DNA from: Strongylocentrotus droebachiensis
Taxonomy: Eukaryota; Echinodermata; Echinoidea; Camarodonta; Strongylocentrotidae
Assembly (NCBI GenBank): GCA_035222895.1
Contig: JAVYIG010009963.1
Span: 1 to 64,000, forward strand
Direction of reading: 5' to 3'
Length of the DNA: 64,000 nt
Translations under genes and position numbers: made by a program
Shown: positions 23,325-35,550 of the stretch, piece after piece
How positions within the stretch are numbered: the stretch's first letter is position 1
Layout: each line of letters begins with the position of its first letter
Notes under the pieces: generated by a model
What the model was told of the DNA's origin: nothing
Database searches by the model: none
The model's input: the letters and a program-made list of their open reading frames with translations, nothing else

Positions 23325-26300
23325 GTGAGACATTTGAATTAACTGTTTACTCCATGGCATGTAATTAGCTCCAGCAGTCCAGCACAGGAAAACGATTCAA
23401 ACAGCGGATTGGGTCACATTTTTTTGAAATGTAAAGAAGTAGCTAGTAGGTCTAGATCTAGGGCCTATACTAGTATTAGTAATTACAATTTTGACTGTTT
23501 TTCGACTACTCTGGGCATTCGTTCAACCACTTGAAATTATAGGTGAAGAAGTCTTTGATGTGGAAAAGGGTGATTCCTCGTCTAATTCATGAATTGGGTT
23601 AGGACGAGGAATTAGAATCACCCTTTTTTCTATGGCTATGATCATTATGTTTTAATATATCTTTTTCGTCATAATCTGCCTCCTTTACTCTTGAAGATTC
23701 TTGCAGCTGAAATGGTGTGTGTGTCACAAAGGATGTAAAGTGCTGAGTGTTCTAGATATTTACAGTACATACAAAATAAGGTGCAAATAAAAAATCTCTA
23801 GCTGTACGGCACATAATTGTTTGTGCACTTGACTTGAAATTGAATGAGTTTTTCTTATCATAATTAACATCCCAGTTACTGTTAGTGTTACTACTAGGTC
23901 TATTACTTTTTTTTCCTTACTAGACCCTATGTGGGTGTACAAAAAATCTCATCACAATTTGACCAAGAAAAATTAATGCCATTTTTACAACTTCACAAGA
24001 AAGAGCAAGTGTCATTTTGACATTGAAAGCACAAGTGCAGCCATAATCATATACAGATATATATATGTCAGCTCACTCTTTTTTTACCATAGAAGGCAAG
24101 ATCTATAACTTATGCATAGATTAATTATGTCTAAATCTATACAAGTCAAACCTTATTGCACTCGCCGATTCTTGCTCTGATCTCAGATTTTAAAACTTCT
24201 TTCCATTTCATCCCACCCCCCCCCCCCCCCCCTTTCAGATGGATATGCTCCATTTTCCTCCATGGCACCCAGGGAGACATTCCTGACCGTTCAGGATGCG
24301 GTCATTGCAGCACCAGGTCCGGGCCACTACGACCCGGCCGACGCACAACTCAAAATCACTGGTGGCCGCACACTCGCAAACACAGCCAAGAGGTTCGAGG
24401 AGGACGTGTCCACCTCTGTGCTCACCCCAGGCCCTGGGACTTACAATCTCGCAAAGTCCAGTGATTGGCTAAAGAAGCAAATCAATAAAGAAAAAGAGAT
24501 TGTGCAAGGACAGGTAAAAATTAGCAAAATACTGAATTGAAAAGTTTTTCATTGTTTGTCTGGGCCTTGTCCTACATACTATTTGCTGTTAAATCCAAAG
24601 GCAAAAGAGAAGACTTTATTTTTGTTAAACATCTGGACTTGATTGTATGGAGAACATAGCCTATATCTGAATATTTTTCTCTTTTCTTACAAAAATTCAT
24701 TCTAAATATTACAAATTATATTTACATGTAGCTCTTGATATAATCCATTTACAATTTATTTATTTTGTTCTGATTATTAGGAACTTGATTCAGTGCCTAG
24801 CTCTTTTATAATTCATTATTTCCTTCCTTTTTCTTCCTCATAGCTGATGACAAATCGCATCAAGTACTCCAGGAAAGTGCAAGCGCCCTCTATTCCTACT
24901 CCTGGCCAGGCCTACGGCTACGAAGAATCGGAGGATGGGGTACTCAAGAAACAGGAAGCTCCGCCCAAAGATAAATCATTAGGACCAGCATTCTATAATA
25001 TCACAAGTGTAAGCAAAAGCAAAACTTAACATTTTTTTGGTGTCACCTTTCTTATACAGTCAACCTGTTTTAGTGTCAATTATGAATGAATCGCCTTAAA
25101 GTCCCCCACCCCCCGAAAGAAAAGTGGCCATGCATCTTGTCTCCCTTATGTTGTCCATAATTCAAACTTCAATGTCAATGTTATCTCATCCTGATTTTGT
25201 TTTGTTTTTCGTTTGCAGGGCGATACAAAAGCAACTGCCAAGTACAAGGGAGTCCATTTTGGGAACCTGACGGCAGCAAGAATGGATTTCAGAGGTGAAG
25301 CAGGACCAGGGCCCGGAGAGTACGACCCTTTTAGCAAAGCTGAGGCTGACGTAGAGAACGTTAATACGGCCATCACGAAGAGCGGGACCAGCGCGTTCGA
25401 GGCCAGGATCCCTCGTTACCACGAAGTCATAGTACAAGGAGAAACAAAGAAGGTAGGTTCTGATTGCCGCTGAATTATCAGGATTGTATCAAAGTGTCTG
25501 AAGTTTCAATAGATGGTTGTTTCTAATGGATTGTCCATTCTGGAACTAAGAGAAACAATTTATGCATGGAATGAAAAGAAGAAAAAAAGAAAGAATTAAA
25601 GTAAATGTTGATGATTTCTTTTGTATAGGGGAACTGCAGGTTAAAGAACTTTTAAAAGTAAACTGCACTTTATTATTTTTTGGTTTACACACGCTGATGG
25701 AGAATTTTGGAATATGAAGAATGAAAGAATTGTCATGAATTAAATAAGGACAATCTTCTTGTGGCGAGTCAGAGATGATATCCCATACATGTACATGTAC
25801 ATTAAAAATTGAAGGTTATAGTTCATGATAGCCTGCATTTGGTAAATCTCTAGTAACGATCTTCTCTCTGTCAGCAAAGCTTGTTAAGCCAGAATATTCT
25901 GTTATTTTGTTGACGTAATCTTTTGGATGTACCCATTTTGTAAACATTTCTCATAATTGCCTTCATTTGATAAATCTCTAGTAACGATCTTCTCTCTGTC
26001 AGCAAATGCTTGTTAAGCCAGAATATTCTATTCGTTTCTTGACATAATCTTTTGGATGTACCCATTTTGTAAACATTTCTCATAATTGCCTTCATTTGGT
26101 AAATCTCTAGTAACAGTATTCTTTCTGTCAGCAACCGTTTGTTATTACAGCCAGAATATTAGTTTGTTTTTTGACGTAATTTTTTGGATGTGCCCATTTT
26201 GTAAACATTTTTCTGTCTATTTCCCATAACAGGCTGTTCCAGGCCCTGGTAAATACACAATCAACAGTCAGTTTGACAAGAGGCCACCAGCGGTCAACAC

Positions 26301-29300
26301 AGAAGGGCTGGAGGTGGAACATCCACCGTTCCTCTCACAAGCCAAGGTAAGAATTCCAAGAAAGGCCAGCAATTTGTTGATCCTTTTCTGTAGCTCATAT
26401 CAATCATCATAACTTGTTATTGAGAACAGGTTTCGTGAAAAAGGGCCTGGAGGGTGTTTCACAAAACTTGTCATCAATGATAAATGACAGTTTTTGTTAT
26501 AAGCTACTGAAATCCTTGCTTCTGATTGGTATAATTAGCAGATTTGTCACTGTTTTTGTCATTTGTCATTGAAAAAAGGCTTTGTGAAACACCCCCCAAC
26601 TGGATGTAAAATTTATCCCACCGCTGCCACCAGTTTAATTCACTGCTGAAGACATTGTCTTCTGTAGCGGTGTTCAGGAATTTGTACCTCCGAGTGGCAG
26701 TATGGATTCATCTTTAATGAAAAGGGGGTACCAGTATAGAGGGGTGAAGTGTGACGTAATCAAAAATCTATTTTTGGAATTTCTCAATTTTTTCTTAACT
26801 TTCTGAAAGAGCATAACAAATAATGTCCATATGTCAAAAACCAGTTGAATAGGTTAAGTATTGGCCGAGATATGACCATCTGAATAAAAAGATTGTCTAT
26901 GGGAAATCAGTGTTATATTGCTCTGGTTCATAACATTACGATAAATGAATACCGGTAAATAAATTTGAAAAATATTATCGCAATATCATACATCCTAGAT
27001 TATCACCTTTGAATCATGTATATTTATATGTCTTTTTAAACCGAAATAAATGAATACCGAATATGAATAATATTTTTCAAATAAATTTGAAAAATATTAT
27101 CACAATATCATACATCCTAGATTACCACTCAATGTCAATCCTCCATCCCGTTTGATCTTTTTCAGAGATTCGTAGAGAAGGTGAACATCGTCCCCGCCCC
27201 TGGTTCCTATAATGACCCCCGCCACGCCCTGGAGGCAACCAATAAACTCAGAGGGCTCAAGAGGAGCCCCTTTGGACAGACGGCTGTGAGATTTGTACCA
27301 GAACCACACATCAAAAAAACTCCAGGTAAAACAGACTTCTTTCTTGTGAGAGAGAATGATTCACTGGGATGTTATGCTAAAGGTAGCAACATTACAACCA
27401 TTTTCTATTCCGGACTGTTTTGAAACACAAGTTTAGCTCAAAATAAACCTCTGAGCAGCGTATATCTTGAAGAAGAGAATTCTTTGAGAAGTAGTGGGAA
27501 TTTTTAGGTTAAAGTATTAAACAGTACAGGGGAGTGTTTCACAAAGACTAAGATCGACTTTAAGTTGGACTTAACTATGGCTGGCTGTTCATGCCACTAG
27601 TTCCTCTAACCATTCCTTGCATTGGTTTCTCACGGGACGGACAAAACATGGTCACAAATCTACAGAATTTACCTTTTTTGATAGTTCATTATTGAAGGAA
27701 AAAATATCATCTAAAGATCATAATTGAAAGACCAATAGTGAGAGCAACCAGTGGCATGAATGGCCTGCCATAGTTAGGTCCAACTTAAAATCGATCTTAG
27801 TCCTCATGAAACACCCCCCAGAAGACATGATTAAAAAATGTAATCACACAATCTCCTCCCACCCTTCTCAATCTGTAGGTCCTGGGTCCTACAGCTTCCC
27901 CGGTGTGGCCGACAGCAGCATGAGGAAGGCTTACATTGAGAGCACGAGGAGAGGAGCATTCGGATCGACGTCGGTCCGGATCAAACCAATCACCAAGCGC
28001 CAGGACTCGTCCCAGCCCGGCCCGTCCCATTATCAACCCAAAGAAACCCCCCAGTACAGTAGATACACCTCCAACATGTCGGCCAACTTTGCCTCTCAGA
28101 GCAACAGGTTGACATCACCAGCTCCGGTTACGATACAGGTGCGTTGCGATCGAAGATGATAATAATCTGTGTTTTTGTATAATGTTGGTCATTCGTTGTC
28201 CCCATGTTTTTCGGGAAATTATTAACCAGTTTAATTACATGCACCTCTGGAAGTCATGCATTATGAGTAATTTATTTTTTGCCTATACCTGGGTCGACAG
28301 AGGCAACTGTATTCAAAGAGATTTCTTTGGCTCCTAGTGCTTTTCCACACATAACACATTGTCTACTTTTAAACAAGGATTTGATTGGACTGCTTATTAC
28401 ATGATTTTGATATAGACCAGCTGGAGTTCAGAATTATTTGTATCGGAAGTCTGTCTGGGTTTTGGTAAAGACGATTGATCTCTCGTTGAGTATCGGGTTT
28501 ACAGAATCAAAAGGATTGCTAAGATTTAATAATAGATTTGTGAGCCATAGCTATGACAATTCTCACATATTTCAAGACTTTTTATAACCTCTGTCAATTG
28601 AAGCAAAACTTTAACATGACTAACCATATGTTCTTAGTGAACCTTGTCTGAGCCTTTATTTTACAAACCAAACCAAATATCCATGTTGGATGACATTGGA
28701 CAAATAAATACATCAAATTGAATTGTATATGAATCAAATCAAATCAATTAATCATTGTTTTTACAGGACAACCCTCCTCCCGGCTCGTACGAGGTGAGAT
28801 CTTCACATGACTTGTCCCAGGGTAAGAAGGAACCGGCCCCGCCCCGCACCCACGCTGGTAAGAGGAAGAAGGGCTCTTTCTTGTCGTCCACCCGTCGCTT
28901 TGCCCCGCCTCGAGATGTCATCATCGAACAACCAATGTCTGCTAATCCAGGTGAGTGCTTCACGGATGATAATGGGGTTGCTGATGGTGGTGGTGGTAGT
29001 AGTGGTAGTGATGTTGATCTTGTCGTTATTGATGATGATGTTGATAATGATTTTGGTGATGATGATGGTGATGGTTAGGGTGATGATGAAGATGATGGTG
29101 AAGATGATGATGATGGTAATGGTGGTGATTGTGATGGTGATGACACTGTTGATGATGATGATGGTGCATGGTGATGATGGTGGTGATGACGATGATGGTG
29201 GTGATAACGATGATGATGGTGGTGATGATGAAGATCGTGATGACGATGGTGGTGGCAATGACAATATCCTGAACATACATGAAAGCAAAAACATCGATTT

Positions 29301-30507
29301 CATTTCATCAAGATCTTCACCCCTAACAATTCTTATCACATTCCATTCAATTGCAGGTCCTGGAACATACAATCCAGCAGCTAAGGACACAGTCAAACTC
29401 AGTCTGCTCGTTGGGAAGGACCAGCGTTTCAGAGAATTCAGAAAGAACGATAATCCTGGCCCAGGAACTTACGAGGTATGGAACATTCTTTATGTTGTTA
29501 AATTCAAAGAAAGTGCATTTTCACCTTTAGTCCAAATTTATAAGTAAATTAGAATTATTAATAAGAAAATAGAAAATTAGACTCCAAACTCATTCTTGGT
29601 CTTCGAAGTAATGACTTATTCAGTCTCGCTGGGCAATATTTCTAATTGACTTTGGAATACAGCTATCGTTTGCAAGAACACTAACATGTATCTCTTTTAT
29701 CATTTACATGTTTTTTACCGACATTGGAAGAAAAAAATTGTACTAATATATATCTCTTAAAGATCTCGACTTAAGGTGCTTGTGTCATTTATAAAGACAT
29801 TTGATTGGGTCACTAAACCTGTCATTTAGCAAATCACTGTTTATGATAATCTCTCTTCTCTGCTGTTCCCCCCCCCCCCCCCTTTAAGTCTCTCTCACGT
29901 CATGTAGTCAATCTTACAATGCAGTCTATGATATAGAGTAACAAGAAATACACCCCGATCAAATTTATGTTAAGTGAATTGTTTTGATATGATAACAGAT
30001 TGTTATTTGAATTTTGTTTACATCAGAGGAGTGTCTCACAAACACTAAGATCAACTTTAAGTTGAACTTAACTATGGCAGGTCATTCATGCTGCTAGTTC
30101 CTCTAACCATTCCTGGCATTGGTTTCTCAAGGGACATACAAGTCGTGGGCACAAATCTACAGAATTTACCTTTTTTGATAGTTCATTATTGGAGGAAAAA
30201 ATATTATCTAAAGGTCATTTCGAGAGACCAATGGTGAGAGCAACTAGTAACATGAACAGCCTGCCATAGTTAAGGTCAACTTAAAGTCAATCTTAGTCTT
30301 TGTGAAACACTCCCCAGATCTAAATGGAATCACAATTTACACTTGAATTTTGTTTCTTTCATCTTACAGTTGAGCCCGCTCTTGCAAGACACGGTCCTGA
30401 AGGGCACTTTCAACGCAACCCTTAACAACCCCATAGCACCTCAGCTGGAACTACACCGGTCACAATCACAAGCACTCGGCCAACAAGCTTTCGTACTGGG
30501 AGTATAG
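23213..30507 (+). CDS. STPG2: Sperm-tail PG-rich repeat protein, STPG2-like (10 exons, complete)
   Basis: Ten exons join in frame: 23213-23324, 24239-24513, 24844-25008, 25219-25452, 26233-26346, 27166-27325, 27879-28138, 28767-28950, 29357-29475 and 30370-30507 (1761 nt, 586 residues). SHIPPO/STPG proteins carry Pro-Gly-Pro-Gly-x-Tyr repeats and are linked to sperm flagella and other axonemal microtubules; the exact role of STPG2 is poorly known. About ten repeats are visible: VGPGAYD, APGPGHYDP, TPGPGTYNL, GPGPGEYDP, VPGPGKYTI, APGSYNDP, GPGSYSF, PPGSYEV, GPGTYNP and NPGPGTYE. The start MYDRAPR and the segment DGYAPFSS match human STPG2 as remembered (459 residues; this one is longer). Two phase-1 introns cut inside the PG|PG motif. 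It is divergent from the carboxypeptidase and convergent with the PDZ-LIM gene. Confidence 0.93.
23547..23630. repeat. Inverted repeat with ~25-bp arms
   Basis: AAAAGGGTGATTCCTCGTC is mirrored by GACGAGGAATTAGAATCACCC. It is in intron 1 of the STPG2-like gene. Confidence 0.7.
24239..24513 (+). CDS. STPG2-like exon 2
   Basis: The acceptor is a run of about 17 C followed by TTTCAG. It encodes DGYAPFSSMAPRETFLTVQD, APGPGHYDPADAQ, TLANTAKRFEED and TPGPGTYNLAKS. The donor is CAG|GTAAAAA in phase 0. Confidence 0.93.
24844..25008 (+). CDS. STPG2-like exon 3
   Basis: Acceptor CCTCATAG and donor AGT|GTAAGC bound 55 codons, phase 0 both ends. SIPTPGQAYGYEESEDGVLK and SLGPAFYNITS are degenerate PG-rich repeats typical of STPG2. 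Confidence 0.92.
25219..25452 (+). CDS. STPG2-like exon 4
   Basis: Acceptor TTTGCAG and donor AAG|GTAGGT bound 78 codons in phase 0. It encodes YKGVHFGNLTAARMDFRGEA, then GPGPGEYDPFSKAE and a RIPRYHEVIVQGE segment. Confidence 0.93.
25843..26225 (+). repeat. Three 128-129 bp tandem repeats in STPG2-like intron 4
   Basis: TAAATCTCTAGTAAC begins at 25843, 25971 and 26100. Each unit ends TTTTGGATGTACCCATTTTG then TAAACATTT. The third unit is the most diverged and abuts the exon 5 acceptor. Confidence 0.88.
26233..26346 (+). CDS. STPG2-like exon 5
   Basis: Acceptor CATAACAG and donor AAG|GTAAGA bound 38 codons, phase 0. It contains VPGPGKYTINSQFDKR and HPPFLSQAK. The upstream intron ends with three 128-129 bp tandem repeats that stop a few bases before the acceptor. 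Confidence 0.92.
26447..26600. mobile_element. Palindromic MITE, family A
   Basis: GTTTCACAAAACTTGTCATC and AAAAAAGGCTTTGTGAAACA flank the family A interior, inverted relative to 9988-10139. Confidence 0.8.
26747..26940. mobile_element. Partial family I element
   Basis: It shares TCTATTTTTGGAATTTC, GAGCATAACAAATAATGTCC and GGGAAATCAGTGTTAT with the foldback at 21085. Confidence 0.6.
26957..27124. repeat. Direct repeat pair, ~120 bp apart
   Basis: AATTTGAAAAATATTATC.CAATATCATACATCCTAGATTA occurs twice before exon 6 of the STPG2-like gene. Confidence 0.75.
27166..27325 (+). CDS. STPG2-like exon 6
   Basis: Acceptor TTTTTCAG and donor CCAG|GTAAAA bound 160 nt. It encodes RFVEKVNIVPAPGSYNDPRH and RSPFGQTAVRF. 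It ends in phase 1 inside the next PG|PGSY motif. Confidence 0.92.
27532..27822. mobile_element. Foldback MITE, family B
   Basis: GAGTGTTTCACAAAGACTAA at the left and TCATGAAACACCCCCC at the right with ~100 bp mirrored arms. It ends about 57 bp before STPG2-like exon 7. Confidence 0.85.
27879..28138 (+). CDS. STPG2-like exon 7
   Basis: Acceptor TCTGTAG and donor CAG|GTGCGT bound 260 nt. It completes PGPGSYSFPG and contains RRGAFGSTSVRI, SQPGPSHYQPKE and MSANFASQSNRL. Phase 1 in, phase 0 out. Confidence 0.92.
28767..28950 (+). CDS. STPG2-like exon 8
   Basis: Acceptor TTTTACAG and donor CCAG|GTGAGT bound 184 nt. It contains NPPPGSYEVRSSHDL, KKGSFLSSTRRFAPPRD and MSANPG. An in-exon CCCAGGGTAAGAAGG at 28818 is a strong-looking cryptic donor, but the frame and family match continue through it. 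Confidence 0.91.
28965..29275. repeat. GAT/GGT trinucleotide repeat tract
   Basis: About 300 bp of GATGATGATGGTGGTGAT variants in STPG2-like intron 8. All long frames across it are artefacts. Confidence 0.9.
29357..29475 (+). CDS. STPG2-like exon 9
   Basis: Acceptor ATTGCAG and donor GAG|GTATGG bound 119 nt. It encodes PGTYNPAAKDTVKLSLLVG, RFREFRKND and NPGPGTYE. The preceding intron carries about 300 bp of GAT/GGT trinucleotide repeats. Confidence 0.92.
30026..30317. mobile_element. Foldback MITE, family B
   Basis: GAGTGTCTCACAAACACTAA to CTTTGTGAAACACTCCCC with mirrored arms. It is in the last intron of the STPG2-like gene, 53 bp before exon 10. Confidence 0.85.
30370..30507 (+). CDS. STPG2-like exon 10 and stop
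   Basis: After acceptor TCTTACAG it encodes LSPLLQDTVLKGTFNATLNN and then LHRSQSQALGQQAFVLGV, ending at TAG (30505-30507). TFNATLNNP is a typical SHIPPO/STPG C-terminal motif. Confidence 0.92.
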   Translation: MSPLLQDTVLKGTFNATLNNPIAPQLELHRSQSQALGQQAFVLGV

Positions 30508-30694
30508 GACCATCTCTCTATGTGCCGTTAGGACAGTATCTGGACTTAAAATGGCATATTGTAAGATGGAACCTTTGCCTATTTAAATCTTGAAAAGAAC
30601 TTTACGTTGCTGTACAGGGAAGTTACAAATGGACATCATATGGTAGTGACAGCCTTGTTGGGGCTCAGTGGAACAAGTTGTTTTCATGTTGCAA

Positions 30695-30700
30695 AATAAA
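30695..30700 (+). promoter_or_regulatory. Candidate polyadenylation signal of the STPG2-like gene
   Basis: The first AATAAA downstream of the stop lies 188 nt past it. This is a position and motif match only. Confidence 0.45.
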
Positions 30701-31723
30701 GAGAGAAAAATTGGATATAATACTGGAAAGATGTGGGGAAAAAGAATGATGATTCTGTAACTCAGTTCAGTATTTTGAGTGTATAGTGGCAAAGTGTAAT
30801 GGATTTTTGCCATGGTAATACGACAGAGAAGATCGTCTGCTCATGCAGAGCCAGAGTGATGTTCCTAAATGAGCTCCATCCATATTCATTTGTTCCCTTT
30901 TCCAACGTGTATGCACATCTTGTGTCCTTACTTTATGTCATCTCTTTCAAAGTGTACTTTTGATGACGTTAACTGTATTCTGAATAGTCTTTTTATATGA
31001 AAAAGAAAAGTGGTCTTATAACAGTGAAAACCTTCAATACTGTACAAAGTTGGTGCTTTTGCTTTTTTTTGTATTGTGCATAGGCCTCTACAGTCTTGCA
31101 TTGAGTTTAATTTGAGTATTACACTTTTGCCATAACACAGCACTCCATCCTTTTACTTCATGTTTCTTACCAAATTCTGGAGATTCCGTCCATGTTTCTT
31201 CCACCTTCAGTATTCCGTCTCTCAAAGCATCCAAGTATAATTGAATTGTGTGTGTGTGTTTAATACATGCAGCATCATGTACAGCCTTTATTTATATTCT
31301 ATCATCATATATGATCAGTACATAATCTGTCTTTATTAAGGATGCCGTCCATTCTAATCTGCTGCGATCATTTGATACGATACTTCTGCCATGCAGATCA
31401 TTTCACGGTAGAATTTTTATAACATTTAGAAAATATGCAATCAGTATTACTGTCGGATATGAGGAAGCTCATATCAGAGACCAATTTTCATTACAACGGA
31501 TGATAATGGCGATTTTGTTGATTTTTATTGAAATACGCAAACTGGAGGCGCATTGCATTTCTGATATCTTATCATCCTATGTATGCCTATAGACCAAGCG
31601 ACATCTACATAAAATCTGCATTAATTGATTTTAGTCAAATTATATCATATTACGGTTATTTTACTACCGTACATATAAATATATCATTATACTATCATAA
31701 TGTCCAAGCAGTAGGGTCTGGGC

Positions 31724-31880
31724 ATAAAACTTACCATTGATGGTAACTTTGCCATCAATGGCAACTACCATGGTAACAGGGCTCAACAGCCAATCAAAAT
31801 CAAGGTTTTCATGGTAGTTACCAAGTTGATGTCAAAACTTACTGTAATATCAATGGCAAGTTTTGTACAACGGGCCCTGG
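31724..31880. mobile_element. Short foldback element, family G
   Basis: AACTTACCATTGATGGTAAC and mirrored CAATGGCAAGTTTTGTACAA flank GCCAATCAAAATCAAGG, matching 4797-4908 in inverse. Confidence 0.6.
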
Positions 31881-32324
31881 TCTTGAACTTTGACGACAAC
31901 CCTAAAGTGAGCAATCAGTAATTATTGTTATGAAATGTGAGTCTATAAAGTGTAATTACATCCTTTCCTAAGGCGTCACTACATGAGGTGTATTCTCAAA
32001 GGAAATCTGTGTCTTTATGGAATTTATTTATGTGTTTATAAATATTGTTACAATTTTCAATCATTTTTGTACATAAAGAAGATTATATCGAAATATATAA
32101 TGTGATCAAAAAAACTATTTGTTGCTTGCACTAAGAGTATTTTTGTTGTTGAACTAATGTGGTCGAGTCATTAGAGGGGTGTGATTTAAAATGTACATGT
32201 ATGGCACATTTTGCTTGGGAAGCTACATGTATACTCTTTAAAAAAAGAAAGAAAAAAGAATGGTATGAAAAAGAGGCCGGGAAGAGTGTTAAAGTGATAT
32301 CTACAGGTAATGAGGGAGATAATG

Positions 32325-32450
32325 GCTAGAGGGAGGGAGAGAGAGGGATGAGATAGAGAGGGACAGAGAGAGAGGGGGTGAGAGAGGGAGAGAGAGGGGT
32401 AAGAGAAAGAGAAAGAGAGAAGGTGAGGCACAGAGAGGGATGAGAGAGAA
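32325..32450. repeat. AG-rich simple repeat
   Basis: GAGAGAGGGA variants; the antisense Pro/Ser/Leu frames are by-products. Confidence 0.85.
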
Positions 32451-35400
32451 GGGGTAGGGTGGATTTCCGCCGATTTTAAGATGGGGGGGAAAAAAAAAAA
32501 AAAACAACTTAATACTTTCAGGTTATCATTAATTGTACATCAAGCATTGACCTCACTACCTTAGCAGCATTTTTCTCTCATCTGAACAATGTTATATAGT
32601 CCCTTTAATCAAGATGAGGTAACAAATATTTCTAAATTTCTCAAATTTTAAATTTAAATGCAAGGAAAACAGGTCCTTTTTACATAAATGTATTCTAATT
32701 TTTTTTAAAGACCCCCATTAAATCTTCCTCCTTTTGGGGAATTTCTCTGTCTCATCCCTGAAAATATTAATTCACAGTAAAAAAACAGAAATAAATACTA
32801 CCCTAAAACCAGTAAAAAAACGTCTCTCAGCCGCCCTGTATTCACTATATCATATAAGTAGCTTATACACACATTTTCTCTCTCGCACTTGTTTGATTTC
32901 TTGATACTAACCAATCTCATTAAGACACTGTTTCCCACAATATGAAAAACAAAAATACAGGTAGACTTTTTCAAAAATTGTTGCCTAAAAGATTGCATGC
33001 TTTATTTCCCAATAGTGAAAGCACTTTCTTATACAAAGGTGACAATAAATTAGCATGAAAATCAAATAACAATAAAAAAGATATTGCTGGTGTTCACAAA
33101 AGTGTAGATTTTGTAAATATTTCCTCTTTTTACCCTAGAAAATTATCAAGACCATTACAAACCTTCTTAAATTTGTCCCAATCCTATTGAAGAAAAAAAA
33201 TGCTATTGAAACATTAATTTACATACTTGGATAAGGCAAGGTGTTTAAGCTACGTCTTCCCCACAAAATAAATCCAATCATCTGACAGATTTAATCAATA
33301 ATCAGTTAATATTATGGCCTTAAAGCCACATAAAACATCCACAATTTTAATGATTTGCAGAGGGAAAAAAAAAAGGAAATTGGAAGACAGTAAGAGCATT
33401 TCTATTGTAATTTGCCTTAAAGAAAACACCATGATGGATTTTTTGGATTTTTAACATTTTTTTCTTCATTAATCACTGCACTCTAAAAGACGGTTCACTT
33501 TGGTTTTGCATCAACATGATGCATGCTCAAATATCTTACGTCACAACATAATTATACATTATTTGATATATTTTGTCCTTATTTAAGATAGCCAAGACTA
33601 TGCTCATCATTATCCACATTTTTTTCTTCTTCTCTTATTTCCGAGAGGCACATATAATTTCAATGATTCTATGATACAGTGAAAGGCTCTAAGAAATCTA
33701 TGGAAGACTTTGATTTTGCTCAGGTGATAACAAGCAAACTACGTAAAAGGCTAGAAGCTGAGCATGATGGGTAATAATAAGCTCAAAATGTCATATCAGC
33801 AATCATACGACCACACAAGCATAACTGAAAGATTACAAACATGTGACCATTATTGCTATATAATAAGTTAGAAATTTACTGTTTTTTAAATTCATTTTTT
33901 GAAAATATAAATATGCTATCAATGCATATTGTAAATTGATACACACCATTATCAAATGCAGTTGTTTTCCTTTGAATTAATGTTGAGTTGAAATCAGGAA
34001 AACTATATATTTACGTCTACTCAATATTATTTAGACATTGCTCAAATGAATCAAATCTTTTTCCCCTTTAAATGTACATCAAATACAACATCAAGGTCAA
34101 TATGAACTATCATCACTACTTTTAAGATTAATGATGCCTTATGCAGTGCCAGTTTTTTGTTTACAATCAAAATTCAATTCAATTACGTTATTCATTTCGC
34201 AGTGCACTTTTTAACATTCTCTCTTTAAAACATTCAAGACAATGCATAAGACATCGCCCGACAGATCTTAAAACTGTGAATTAAAATATCATCGTCCACT
34301 ATATAGCATAACATAAAACCACATGCATTTTCTGAGAAAAAAAGTATATATTTACATTTCTTATCATTACATATGAACTATACCACACACACATAACCTG
34401 TCCATAGTTTTCTTCCTTCATTTAACTATCAAGCAATAGTACTTCAGTATTCATTAAAAATCAGTAGGCTACCATTGGTATTATACTTGTAAAATATATT
34501 TATATATATACTGATTATATAATGTCAGAACCCATATTTCCTAGTGCACTAAAGACTAATTTTACTCATGTCCAAGTTGTTACTCTCGCTTTCAAGCAAG
34601 TATATACAATTTTGTTTTAATACTCCCCACAAATACATATAATATACACCACAAAAATTAGCTGATGGACATGTAGTGAAAGAATGATTTCTTTTACCTA
34701 CGTTATAAAACATATTGCTGAAGCCTTTTGCGTAATAAATGGTTTTTATGAAATGAAATAAATAGTTCTATACAGGCTAATGCTATTAAACACACATCTG
34801 ATATACGTTGAAGGATATAAATATTTTTATTAGATTATGAAATAATAATTTCACTACAGTTGAAAAAGGACTCCCATCTGACAGTTTTTTGATGGATTTG
34901 TATATTTGTTAGTCTCTCTACATTCGAAAATCTCTTTGTTTATAAGATTTCCAATTTAATGCTTTGAACAATGCAATACACAACTCAATAACAAAAAATG
35001 TCTAACGACATATATCTGATAATGGATGAAAATATGACAACTACTACAAACTATGCGTTCCTCCGCATTTGCAGTTCCTCCACACATACAGATACATGTA
35101 AATGTAGATTTCGCCATCAAATAAATCAACAATATTTGGCACTCAAGGCGACAAAAGAATTGTTTCCATTAATAATCCTTCGTCCAACAAGATATCTGCA
35201 TATTGAGACATCATTGGCTTGTAAGCATAACAAACAAGACATCACAAACACGACTAAATTGCATTTAAACATCTCCATTCAAGGCGACTGACCGTTGTGT
35301 TATCACCGTGGCGATTGAACTGTGGTTGTCATGGCAAGCTCTGTATATAAAGCTTTGCTCTGCTACAGTGCAAACATGTATATCCACCGGCCATTTTCAC

Positions 35401-35544
35401 CAATCACGTTGCGTCACTGAAGCAAAGCAAACTCAAATTTGTCTTATTTTTAATCTTTAATCGCATTGACCCATCACAATATTACAGTGACCTAACTTTT
35501 TAAACATCAATGCTTACTTTATATCATACCTTACAAATAAACAC

Positions 35545-35550
35545 TTTATT
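35545..35550 (-). promoter_or_regulatory. Candidate polyadenylation signal of the PDZ-LIM gene
   Basis: A minus-strand AATAAA about 490 nt past the stop. Many others lie further down in the AT-rich flank (for example near 33001), so the true site is not determined. Confidence 0.25.

Noticed and set aside
25843..26225. CRISPR-like spaced repeats
   Set aside because: Units are contiguous tandem repeats without unique spacers, in an animal intron.
28803..29547. Long Asp/Met/Val-rich and Ile/Thr-rich frames on both strands
   Set aside because: They read through the GAT repeat of STPG2-like intron 8; only the embedded exons 8 and 9 are real.
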